Assembly (NCBI RefSeq): GCF_000090795.2
Contig: NW_003546246.1
Span: 726,822-751,709 of the forward strand
Length of the DNA stretch: 24,888 nt
DNA from: Amphimedon queenslandica
Taxonomy: Eukaryota; Porifera; Demospongiae; Haplosclerida; Niphatidae
Direction of reading: 5' to 3'
Each line of letters begins with the position of its first letter. Position 1 is the stretch's first letter. The position numbers and the translations under genes are program-made. Of the stretch, positions 10,121-18,632 are shown piece after piece. The notes below the pieces were generated by a model, which worked only from the letters and a program-made list of their open reading frames with translations, did no database searches and was not told the DNA's origin.

Positions 10121-10155
10121 TTCTTTTATTGTGCTTAGTTCTTTTATTGTGCTTA
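10121..10155. repeat. 18-bp tandem duplication
   Basis: ttcttttattgtgcttag at 10121-10138 is repeated at 10139-10155, identical over 17 bases. It sits inside the hAT subterminal zone. Confidence 0.9.
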
Positions 10156-10295
10156 ACTTTTTGTTTCAGTATAGTTATAGTTCAACCATCCAATTACTTT
10201 TCAGTATTAGTTTTAGTTTCAGTTTACTACTAAAAGTAAAATGGCTTACTAGCAGTACTTTTAAGTTTTAGTTAAGGTAAGCCAAAACAACACTG

Positions 10296-11027
10296 AAACA
10301 TTGCTGAATTAATCTAGCTGTATGAAGAAAACCAACGCCTATATCACACTTATTGTAAATATTATCATAAGAGGGACACAAAACGGAAGGCAATTGTAGA
10401 AATTTTATCTATCCTCGCAGTGTCATATCAGTAAAATAATTAATGGCAACCAATGTGGTTCACTGAAAACTATGATTCTTTGAAGCACGGGAATTGTTTT
10501 CTGCTTCACAAACACACAGTGTATAATGGTAAACTATATTTGCTGACAGGAAAGAAACTATATATACACATACACAGACTATATACATGCATACTACACA
10601 ATGTGAATATACACCGAGTATTGTAGCAAGTATTAACAATTTTTTGGTCTCTTTAACAGAAGCTGAAATGAAGCAAAAGTTCAAAACGATTGGAGCAAAG
10701 TATACTAGAGGAAAACAAAAGGAGCAAAATAGACACTGGTTCAGGGGCTGATGACATTTATATTATTAAATGGCCATATTTTAAAAATTGCAAGTACTTA
10801 AAAAATTTAATTAGTGCCAAAGCATCAAATCTAGTTTACAGGTATAAATTATAACATAAAATTATATATTATTGTCCAATATATGGATCAATGACAGCAC
10901 TTAAGTGCAGAGCCTCGCCACAACTATTTCATAGGTTGAGCAGTTTGTGTTTCGAATTCACTAGAGAAACTGACATATCTTAAGTTAAAGGCTTCAAGGC
11001 AGCGTGCATATTGCATATGAATTTAAG
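10296..11027. other. AT-rich stretch without a recognised gene
   Basis: There is an open frame on the minus strand at 10460-10684 with a low-complexity cysteine/valine stretch derived from TATATACACA-type sequence. It is not taken as a gene. Nothing else was recognised. Confidence 0.4.
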
Positions 11028-11264
11028 TCAGTGGGTTAGAAAAAGAATTGATATGCTACTTGGTAATGAGTTATAGAGCTCTACCATTGTGTTTTGACTT
11101 AAAGTTCTGATTTTATTATGATGTAAAAAATTAAAAAAACAATTTATTGGGCAAGTATCAGTGGTGCATGTAACGTATTCAATGCAGAAATTGTAATTTT
11201 GTAAAGTAGTGAGACAAATATATGAAACGTGTATAATTCCTCTGTCTTGAACCTCCTTCATCAC
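11028..11264 (-). pseudogene. Possible C-terminal tail of a non-LTR retrotransposon ORF
   Basis: The minus-strand frame contains HNKIRTLSQNTMVELYNSLP followed by a Ser/Ile stretch. After a stop it continues LKFICNMHAALKPL. Many LINE reverse transcriptase ORFs end with a W/LYNSLP..I block followed by a short LKxxLxxxL tail, so the resemblance is plausible but short. No palm-domain motif (YADD) is visible nearby, and no poly-A tail was seen. Without a profile search this remains tentative. Confidence 0.25.
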
Positions 11265-11400
11265 AACTAAAAGTAAAAGACTAGCTTTATTATTTGTTGT
11301 CCATGGTCAACTATACTCAGTATATAGGCTTGGGCCAAATAATTTATAGTTTTAGTATTTTGTTATTTTTAATTGTCATGATGATTATTGACCAAGATAA

Positions 11401-11658
11401 GGAGGAAGCACAGACACCGATTGTGAATATAATACCAATGGGGATGATCACTGGGAATGCATGTTTATGGGTGGCAGCCACAGAAGGAGAAGGGTTAGGG
11501 GGGCGGCTGATATCTCGCAACAGAATCATTCTTGGGGGGTGATAGGGGGACAACCCAGAGGGAATATAAAGGCAATAGGTCGGGTGGTGTACACAGAGTA
11601 TAATGGGAAGGTGGTAAAATTAGATTGTCATGGTGCGTTTCACCCTGAGAGTCCATAG
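11401..11658 (+). other. Purine-rich, GC-richer open frame of unknown nature
   Basis: The plus strand is open for about 85 codons between the TAA at 11398 and the TAG at 11656. It includes DCEYNTNGDDHWECMFMGG, an SHRRRRVRG basic block, and ends VVYTEYNGKVVKLDCHGAFH plus a short PES tail. The strand is strongly purine-biased (runs such as agaaggagaagg and ttaggggggcgg) and clearly richer in G than its flanks, so base use sets it apart. The opposite strand is also open in two frames with Pro-rich peptides. The best start would be the Met at 11461, but coding is unproven. I recognise no family. It could be an exon, a retroelement fragment or a purine-strand island. Confidence 0.3.
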
Positions 11659-11659
11659 T

Positions 11660-12388
11660 AAGGATAGGTGCTATCACTCTGAATTATTCAATTTTTAGAA
11701 ACTAACATAAAGATGATTGTATCTTGCTTTAGAGGGCATTTTATTTTTCAACTCAAAACAATAGGATGAAATTGAAAATTATAAAAATGTTAAAGAAAAT
11801 TGTAGGAACCACCTAACCACAAAATCCCCACGCATGTGTGGCCAGGTAGTCCATTTAAAAATTTAGAAGTTGTTCTTATGTTGTTGTTAATGTCTCTTCA
11901 ATCCCCCTGTACCTTTATTGTTATAGTTCTGAAACATTTATTGTGGGTACATCTTTTTCTTACGACATCACAGCTTTCAAAATTATACTTTACGGCTATT
12001 AATGCGTATGCATTTCATTCATTTTTCAATATTTCGTTAAAAGTGGGAGTGGTCAGAGAAGAACAAATAATTGCAAAATGGACAATTAAACAATTCAACA
12101 TTTATGAAATTTCTATCAGCAAAATGAAGCCTTTTCCAACATGCAGCTATGATATCTACAATAGTTCATGGAGCCCCTTATGAAGGAGTTCTTTGGAAAA
12201 CCCATCAAAAAACTTTTGTCATTTGGGTCTCCCCTCCTGCCATTTTCTGTCTACCTTGTTAAATCTATTATTAAATAAATTACTTTACATTCTTTCTAGT
12301 ATATAGTAATAAGCGGTTATCTCTGTATAGTTATAGGAAGTCTGGTAGAGAGTAGTTAGTGAGTGTTATCTAAGACCTGAAGTATGCT
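11660..12388. other. Stretch without a recognised gene
   Basis: An open plus-strand frame at 11836-12183 is hydrophobic and unrecognised. No domain, inverted repeat or RNA gene was identified up to the LTR at 12389. Confidence 0.4.
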
Positions 12389-12732
12389 TGTTGCGGCTAG
12401 TAAGCCCAGATGAAATAAATATTGACAACAAATAGTTAGGCCGCCAAAAGAGTTATCATTAAATAACAAAAAACTAAATTGATAATGATAGCAATGGTTT
12501 AAAAAGAGTAGCCAAACATGAAATGGAGAGAAGAAAGAAAAAACAAAGAACTAAAGAACATGTAAGTGCGTTTTGCAAATGCATGAAAATATTAATGAAT
12601 ATTAATAATAATATTAATAATAATAATAATTATAATAATAATATATATATTCTCTTTGATGATTGAAGCCATTATGACCAAAATAATAATAATAATAACA
12701 GTAATATTGATAATAAATGAGAAAACATACCA
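12389..12732 (-). repeat. 3' LTR of the gypsy element
   Basis: On the plus strand it starts TGTTGCGGCTAGTAAGCCCA and ends ACATACCA, giving TG...CA on both strands. It aligns with the right LTR through GTTAGG, AAAAGAGTTATCATTA, AACATGA and the final AATAAATGA-ACATACCA blocks. Its 3' half is dominated by TAA/TAATAT microsatellites that differ in length from the other LTR, which explains most of the 25-bp size difference. Confidence 0.8.
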
Positions 12733-12736
12733 TACA

Positions 12737-12750
12737 GCACTCCCCTTCCA
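12737..12750 (-). promoter_or_regulatory. Polypurine tract next to the 3' LTR
   Basis: On the minus strand the bases just before the 3' LTR read GGAAGGGGAGTGCTGTA. This is where plus-strand DNA priming occurs in LTR elements. Position and composition fit, and it helps fix the LTR edge at 12732. Confidence 0.6.
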
Positions 12751-12759
12751 GACAACAAG

Positions 12760-13620
12760 TTAACAAATCATGAAACATCGAGTTATCAAGAAAACTAACG
12801 TGTTGACCGGAACAAGTGATTTGAGGACCATCGGTGTCTACATGAGTAGTGTTGGTATTACAACGGGCAGTACTCCAAGGAGTAGAGGAAGGAGAAGTAT
12901 AATGAGAATGAGGGGTATTAGTTAAGAAAGAATCATGGTGAGGGTGAATAGTACTAGTTTTGACTATTTGTGCTGGTTTGAAATGGTCCATAGATAGTGT
13001 CTCGAGTACCATTAATATAAATGACAATATACCTTTCTCAGTATGTTCCAATACTTCATGCAGTAAACCATAGCATGTTTAAGAGGTCTCATCATTGAAT
13101 CGCGTCACATAGAAATACGTGTGAAGAGGAAGAGAGTGATTCAGGAATATGAGTATATCGAATTGATGGGGAACGTATCGGAGTGAATGTAAGAAAATAC
13201 ATGTAACACTTTAGTCGAGCAACATAGTCCGAGGACTTTGTGAGTGAAAGCAAATTTGTAGGAGAGAAAAATTCACCAGTGAGACAAACAGTGGTAACAT
13301 AAACAAGTTAGCTGGAGTGTAATGTAAGTCCTATTCAACAACAGTACAAATACCAAATAATGCTAGAGGGAAGGACATAGTCCATGACTCTGAAAGTGGT
13401 TCACCTTTGAAGACAGCTTTTAGTTCACGATGGAATCTCTCTAACAAATAATTAGCTGGAGGGTGGTATGCTGTAGTATAACATCTATTAGTACATAGGA
13501 AACGAGTGACTTCAACAAAAAGAGAAGTTTTAAATTGACTGCCTCTTTTAGTAGTCACTGTAGAAGGGACACCAAAATGTGACATTCAACCAGCTACTAG
13601 CAAAGCACAGTCAAAAATCC
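12760..13620 (-). pseudogene. Gypsy integrase core and pol C-terminus
   Basis: The minus-strand frame resumes in mid-integrase with ALLVAG-stop-MSHFGVPSTVTTK, where the TGA stands for the usual Trp. It then has RGSQF and TTAYHPPANYLLERFHRELK. This covers the second catalytic Asp region (family TTDRGxQF; here the Asp is changed to Lys) and the catalytic Glu in ERFHR. The GPY-side region is frameshifted. The frame ends with LSMDHFKPAQ, matching the family's xxDRLKPAH, then a Ser/Thr/Pro/His-rich tail and ITCSGQHVSFLDNS, matching the usual TRSGRxVxFPD end. Loss of the catalytic Asp and several stops make it inactive. Confidence 0.8.
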
Positions 13621-13621
13621 T

Positions 13622-14230
13622 TGGATCTTGATATAGAACGAGAGTGAGTAAGTCGCCGAAGAGACTGAAGAAGTGTTAAACATCACTAATTTCAGAGCAT
13701 AATTGTTTAACATCTGCTAAGAGTGGGGGAGTTTCTACAGAATTAAAGGTAGGTGCGGCTACCTCAGCAGATTTGTCATTTATAGCAGCAAAGGTCTCCA
13801 AATCATCTGACTCTTTAGTAGCAGCAGCAAGTACCATACGAACAGTTGATGGTAAATGCTGAAGGAAGAGTTCCTATAACAATGAGCGGTCAGCGGTAGC
13901 AGCTTTGTCTCCAAGATATTGATCCATGTGGTGGAGTTGAGACGGAGTACAATTACCAAACTCTTCAGTGTTGAATAGCTGTTGAAGACGTCTCAGTTCG
14001 GAAGCGGTGGTATGCTTAATTAACTGTGATCTCAGAGCATGATATGGAGTAGTACAAAGGGGGCTTGAGAAATAAATCACGGAGATCAGAAGCAAACTCA
14101 GCAGACAAGGAGGCAATAAGATGGTCAAACTTTGTCTTCTGTACAGTAATACCTTATGTAGCAAACTGCACATCTACTTAAGCAAACGATGGTTCAGGTG
14201 AAGCCAATGATGGCACAGAAAGTTGAGGAT
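13622..14230 (-). pseudogene. Gypsy gag fragment
   Basis: Minus-strand pieces include TKFDHLIASLSAEFASDLRD and, in another frame, LIKHTTASELRRLQQLFNTE with FGNCTPSQLHHMDQYLGDKA. The last two are the well conserved gag block of this gypsy type (ASExxRLQQLF...GDxTPSQLL..M..LLGDKA). Downstream are LFLQHLPSTVRMVLAAA-like and ETFAAINDKSAEVAAP-like pieces and then an Arg/Ser-rich linker (RRLTHSRSISRSK). The zinc knuckle expected next is missing because the deletion junction falls here. Gag would form the particle shell. Frameshifts at several points make it non-functional. Confidence 0.75.
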
Positions 14231-14321
14231 AAGTGTTATGGGAGTCAATGCAAGACATGACAGATGAGCCACAACGCGAAAAAGTCTTTAGAAGGTATTG
14301 TGTAAGAAAAGGGTCAACAAA

Positions 14322-14640
14322 TGTCGTGGCTAGTAAGCCCAGATGAAATAAGTTAACACCAAGTAGTTAGGTTGTCAAAAGAGTTATCATTAGATTACAA
14401 AGAAACCAGATTGAGAATGATAACAATAGTATAAAGGCAGTACACAAACATGAGATGTAGAGAAGAAAGGAAGAACAAAAGACATGAGTGTGTTATGCGC
14501 ATGTGTGGAAATAATAATGAATTTTAATAACGATGTAAATAATATCAGTCATAACACTGAAACAAAAATGGCCAAAATGATAATAATAATATTAATAATA
14601 ACAGCAATAATAATAATAATAATAAATGACAAACATACCA
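14322..14640 (-). repeat. 5' LTR of the gypsy element
   Basis: It starts TGTCGTGGCTAGTAAGCCCA and ends ACATACCA on the plus strand. Substitutions against the left LTR are frequent, so the insertion is old. It also holds an (AAT)n tract near 14578-14630. On the minus strand the sequence right after this LTR reads TTTGTTGACCCTTTTC, where a primer-binding site would lie; the GACCC core is compatible, but the priming tRNA cannot be named. Confidence 0.8.
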
Positions 14641-15095
14641 TAATGTATACCTTACATGCCTAAAAACCATAGACAACCACAAAACTATACATAACCACCT
14701 ATAGCAGCATAACTACATACATTAAGAGAAGAGTCATGACATCTTTCCCTTAGCTATTTTGGTCCACTTCCACTTTTAATAATAACCTGTAACTATAGAT
14801 AACCAAACTTTTCTTTGTGTTGTGTTCTTATTATTATACAATTTTTGATTCCATAAATCATAGATCACAAATCATTGTGGAACAAAACAAAGGAGATGTT
14901 TAATTTTGTGAGCAACCTATCGCAATTGATTTAATATAATTTTTTCTTTTTTTGAATAGGACACATTCATAGCATCTGTGATCTCAGCAAACTTGTTTCA
15001 GCTGCATCATGAATATCAATACTTTAAAGAAGATTAATGATGGTTTGTGAGCAAGCTTTCAACTTCTTTTTGTTTTTACACAGTAATAGAATATA
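14641..15095. other. AT-rich stretch between LTR and MITE
   Basis: No coding frame or inverted repeat was recognised. It includes a pyrimidine tract ending AATAG at about 14960, with no convincing exon after it. Confidence 0.4.
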
Positions 15096-15334
15096 TGTGA
15101 CCATAATTGACAAAAGGTACCTTATGGCGGATAGGAAAATTGGTCTTTATAGCCAAAAAAATCCAACTTCCTGAGCTCCATTTATCATAAAATTACTCCA
15201 GAGGATGCAAAAAGTTACTATGTAGCTTATAGAAACAATTGTTGACTAACAGAGCACTCACAGGTTGATATTTTTCATTTTAAAGAGGAGTTTTAAAATC
15301 CGCCATAAGGTACCTTTTGTCAATTATGGTCACA
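15096..15334. mobile_element. 239-bp MITE, copy 1
   Basis: The ends are inverted repeats of about 35 bp. TGTGACCATAATTGACAAAA followed by GGTACCTTATGGCGGA (from 15096) is mirrored at the right end to 15334. TA lies directly outside both ends (15094-15095 and 15335-15336), which fits a TA target duplication of the mariner/pogo type. The AT-rich interior has no coding capacity. The reverse complement of copy 2 (22208-22446) aligns along its whole length, including blocks such as aaatccaacttcctgagc and gcactcacaggttgatattt. Confidence 0.9.
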
Positions 15335-15931
15335 TATGACGAGAATTCATAGTGACATCTCCATGTAACCTGCAATGTACCACACATATTGAACCTTGAA
15401 ACATCCTTCCCTGAGCTTAATTTGTTGTCACAATTGATGCAAGAATAGTATACATGAAAAGACTGCGTCCGAATTATTGTACCACATGCAACACTTCAAT
15501 ATCATCCTTCTCATTAACATAAAGTGATCCTGACTTAGGTGTCATTCTCATCAACTGCATTTCCATGTATTGGTTTAATCGTACTAATTACTTTTAGAGT
15601 GAGCATTTATTTGTCTCGATAACTGCCAACCAACAAGTTGGAGAGACTGTGGCAAGTAGACTCTTCTAATAGGTCTATGTCAGTCCATCTGTTGTCTGCC
15701 AGAAGTATGTCTTGCACCCTACCCACAACCCTAGTGGAGCAACACTGACCACCTAACATTTAACAGTTACAAGTAATCCATCTTCCGTATTATAGGGTTC
15801 TGCTATTGTTATCTCCTTTGCAGGCAATACAGAAAAAAATATTTTTTTATGACTGGGTTCTATGCTTGTGGATTGTCTTATAATGACTTCTAACAAATCA
15901 TCAAATGAACTCCTAGGATTTTACCTCGCAA
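15335..15931. other. Stretch without a recognised gene
   Basis: No domain, repeat or RNA gene was recognised. Some splice-like pyrimidine tracts are present, but no exon could be supported. Confidence 0.4.
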
Positions 15932-16215
15932 TCAGACAAAAGAACTATGCACTGACTTGTGCAAGTTTCGTTTCAATTTGCTCTTGAAAACAGCAATCCT
16001 CAGCATACCACTTTTATCAGCAATCTTTCTGTGGTAGTAACTATTTGTCGAGATACTTTTTATCATAGGCAACAAACATTCCATTGCAGCATGGATTACT
16101 GCACTAGTTTCTTCCTCTTTGATGTTGCAAATCTTTTCAAAGAACCTTTTTATTGACTGATATAATGTCAAATCAGAACCAGATCTCTCTACTATGGTGT
16201 AAGCAGCATTTTTAT
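15932..16215 (-). other. Unrecognised open frame, possible exon
   Basis: The minus strand is open from a potential acceptor (CCTAG at about 16230) through FYKNAAYTIVERSGSDLTLY and FFEKICNIKEEETSAVIHAA to a TGA near 15932. The last part is Lys-rich (SKLKRNLHKS). The amino-acid mix is that of a soluble helical protein, unlike the hydrophobic translation of random AT-rich DNA. I recognise no family. It lies downstream of another open stretch on the same strand (16316-16690), and the two could be exons of one decayed or real gene. Confidence 0.3.
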
Positions 16216-16315
16216 AGAACTAGGTCTCCCTGTCTCTTGTAATAAGGTTTCATCTTAAATATTCACTGTACAATTATGTCATTGTGTTTCTACATTCCCA
16301 TTATTATTATAATTG

Positions 16316-16690
16316 TTATGAATAATGCCTTGTAGCACCACCCAGGGTCACTTGACGGGGCCTGGTCTGCAATGGCTGCAACGATAGTATATCTGTGATG
16401 TAATGCACAACTTGCCTCAGGAACTGTGGATCAATGACTAGCTGCACTTTGGCAGTAATTACTCTCCCTGAAAAAGGAAGAAACTTGGGTTCAATGGCAA
16501 CAGGTGACAATACTTTGGGCTTTGATGCTAGATTTATTATTGACAATGATCTGCATCATGACAGAGGTGACTTGAGTGACGATGATACAGTTGTAAGATG
16601 CACATAATGTTGAGATGTATCACCTCTTCTCATTAAATGCCAATACAATGGCTGTTTGTTTAAAGCCAGAAAGACAAGGCATAGATCTAG
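16316..16690 (-). other. Unrecognised open frame with one stop, possible exon or pseudogene
   Basis: From about 16690 the minus strand reads LVFLALNKQPLYWHLMRRGD, then a Ser-rich stretch. It has one TGA at 16556-16558, then continues with SKPKVLSPVAIEPKFLPF and VQLVIDPQFLRQVVHYITDI to a stop at 16316. That is about 125 codons with only one interruption, which is long for this AT-rich region. A splice acceptor-like tract (CTTCCTTTTTCAG on the minus strand) lies inside it, so the true coding part may start there. No family was recognised. Confidence 0.3.
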
Positions 16691-16699
16691 TCATGGGGT

Positions 16700-17503
16700 C
16701 AGGGTAAGCTACGTTTATTTTTCAGCCCGGTTTGTAAGTTGAATTATATACTGCATGCATGGCTTTTTTAAACTACTTTGCTTCTATACGATAAAGAAGG
16801 AAGGGGAGCAATAATGGTTAAAGTGATTCAATGTCCTATTTCAGATCATAAGGAAATAAAGAAAGAAAATCATATTCTTTGCTACATACATGCAAGAATG
16901 CATAAAGTACATGGCACAGTATGATCTCTTATAAAATTGAGCTCGTGAACTTTATTATTGAACAGATTACTGCTGATTCAAAAAAAGAATTAAAAAAATA
17001 AATCAAAATAAGGGTACCAATAAAAATAATCAACTTATGTTGTTATCTATTTTTGTTATACTGTAACTAATACTGGTCATAATTATTGTGAAGGAAGTCA
17101 ATAAATTTGATAGCAAAATCATAACTAAGAAACTATAATTAATGTACATGCACTTTTACAAATGTCTTTGTAAAATTTAGCTTCAGCATTGCAGCTATAT
17201 AAGGCTATATTTAAATATGCATGCAGCAGTCAGTAGAATTAAGTATAGGAAATTCATACAAACATATACAAGCTTCCAAAATAGTTTTAATGCAAACACT
17301 ATTCTTCCATGCCTATAGTACTTGCAATTGACCAATAAAATTGCATTACAGTAGGTCAATTGATTTTAATATTCACCTATTTCCTTAAATTATATACCAA
17401 GCTCACCTATTAAGTGACTTTCTATGCAATATGCTCCCTTCTGTTATAGACTTATCAAGCTTTGCTTTTCTAAGCCCATACCATATATTGGGTACATATC
17501 AAT
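16700..17503. other. AT-rich stretch without a recognised gene
   Basis: A 9-bp inverted repeat, caattgacc (17325-17333) and ggtcaattg (17354-17362), is the only structure noted. No coding frame or RNA gene was recognised. Confidence 0.4.
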
Positions 17504-17891
17504 CAAGAGTAGATAAGAGTTAGAGATAGTGTCGAACTGCACTATGCTAGCTGCCAGATGACCTCATAGAACGAAGTCACGTGAGACCTAAAGCGTGGGT
17601 GTACCTACTAAAAGCATGTGTTGAAGTTTGCATAAGGAACAGTGGAGAACACTTGAAGAACCTTTAGACATCATACTAGTACACTTTATAATCCTGTGGA
17701 AGCCTGCTATGCAGTACAGTTATAGCAGAAACTCAAAAACGGCCAGTAAACTTTGTTGAGCGAACTAGGCAGCCATTTTTCCTAGTCAGCCACACCCAGT
17801 ATGCAGGAATGCCAAAAGATGAACAAGAAAAATCTACGCGGTCATATTCCAGCTAGTATAGTGCAGTTCGACACGCTATCATCTACTCTTG
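17504..17891. mobile_element. 388-bp inverted-repeat element (MITE-like)
   Basis: The left end CAAGAGTAGAT, then GTGTCGAACTGCACTAT, GCTAGCTG and ATGACC, is mirrored at the right end (ending 17891) as GGTCAT, CAGCTAGTATAGTGCAGTTC and ATCTACTCTTG. The left arm has an extra ~8 bp (17512-17530). The arms are therefore about 50-60 bp with high identity in the GTCGAACTGCACTAT core. The interior has no coding frame. A clear target duplication was not found, so the superfamily is undetermined. Confidence 0.8.
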
Positions 17892-17906
17892 TTTCAAAGT
17901 ATTAAT

Positions 17907-18160
17907 ATATTCGGAAAAAGCAACTCATTGCGAAAATAAATATGAAATTAAAAAAAATGCGAATTAAAAGTAATAGATTTGTGGTATTGTGCAATTAATA
18001 TGAACACGTCGCTTTATAACTATCTATGGCTTCATATTCGGAAAAAGCAATTCATTGCGAAAATAAATATGAAATTTCAAAATATGCTACTAAAAAGTAA
18101 TAGATTTGTGGTATTGTGCATTTAATAGGAACACGTGGCTTTATAACTATCTATGGCTTC
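17907..18160. repeat. 127-bp tandem duplication
   Basis: Units start with atattcggaaaaagcaa at 17907 and 18034. They share gaaaataaatatgaaatt, aagtaatagatttgtggt and ctttataactatctatggc, with about a dozen substitutions between them. The array begins 15 bp after the inverted-repeat element ends, and the second unit ends at an ATG that opens a short frame. Confidence 0.9.
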
Positions 18161-18295
18161 ATGGCTTCTAACTCGAAGACAATAAAGAGCCTTCTTTGCC
18201 AGTTAGAAGTGTTGCTAAGGTTGGTTCAGAAGAGGAAAATGCTCCAATTTACTTACCAGGCCAGTTGGTTCATGGAAATAGAAGCAAGAATATAA
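18161..18295 (+). other. Short open frame following the tandem duplication
   Basis: A 44-codon frame starts MASNSKTIKSLLCQLEVLLR and ends ...MEIEARI. The +1 frame over the same bases is also open (DNKEPSLPVRSVAKVGSEEE...), so either could be a decayed exon. Neither is recognised. Its ATG coincides with the end of the second 127-bp repeat unit. Coding is unproven. Confidence 0.2.
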
Positions 18296-18358
18296 AGGGC
18301 TTCAAAATTTTTTGATCATTCAACTTTATATTTACACCACTTTTCATGCTTTGAAATA

Positions 18359-18390
18359 TACACAACATACGGAATTACATATGTTGTGTA
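18359..18390. repeat. 11-bp perfect inverted repeat
   Basis: tacacaacata (18359-18369) and tatgttgtgta (18380-18390) can form a hairpin with a 10-base loop. No flanking gene assigns a role. Confidence 0.75.
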
Positions 18391-18632
18391 TGTCCATGCA
18401 CTATGATCTTTAACCTGTGTGTAAACTATTATAAATATATATGCACACTATACGCCAAAAGTTCTCTAGTATCAGAGGCGTTGCTGCCTATAGGGCAGGT
18501 ATGGCAGCTGCCTACCAATCCTTGAGAGCTGCTATTTTATTAAAACTGTTTAGTTACTTAATATTTATAATCATTATTATTATTAGTGAATATTATTATT
18601 AATAAAATTATTAAAATTGCACGTGAAGAAGC

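Larger units (their letters stand above)
8240..10295 (-). mobile_element. Degenerate ZBED-like hAT DNA transposon
   Basis: The element reads right to left. Its 5' end at 10295 reads CAGTGTTGTTTTGGCTTACC on the minus strand; CAGTGTTG is a classic hAT terminal inverted repeat start. Between this end and the transposase lies a subterminal zone rich in AACTAAAACTAAAA-type repeats, a usual transposase-binding feature of hATs. The decayed transposase follows at 9590-8263. No matching 3' end (CAGTG... on the plus strand) or duplicated 8-bp flank was found on the left, where the THAP relic begins. The 3' end is therefore lost or was replaced. Confidence 0.7.
12389..14640 (-). mobile_element. Internally deleted Ty3/gypsy LTR retrotransposon
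   Basis: Two direct repeats of about 344 and 319 bp (12389-12732 and 14322-14640) flank about 1.6 kb that encodes, in minus orientation, a gag fragment, an integrase fragment and the end of pol. A complete element of this class has about 4-5 kb between its LTRs. Protease, reverse transcriptase, RNase H and the first part of integrase are missing. The minus-strand order is 5' LTR (right), gag, junction near 13620, integrase core, C-terminal tail, polypurine tract, 3' LTR (left). No clean target duplication was found: flanks atgct and taatg or atgta do not match well. Confidence 0.85.

Noticed and set aside
10000-10280. TTTTAGTTT runs as telomeric or interstitial telomere repeat
   Set aside because: The runs are irregular and not TTAGGG-type, and they sit between a hAT end and its transposase, which explains them better.
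11836-12183. 115-codon plus-strand open frame with hydrophobic segments
   Set aside because: There is no recognised domain, and its composition matches translated AT-rich DNA.
12614-12720. Tyr-rich peptide runs on the minus strand
   Set aside because: They are translated (AAT)n microsatellite within the LTR and its edge.
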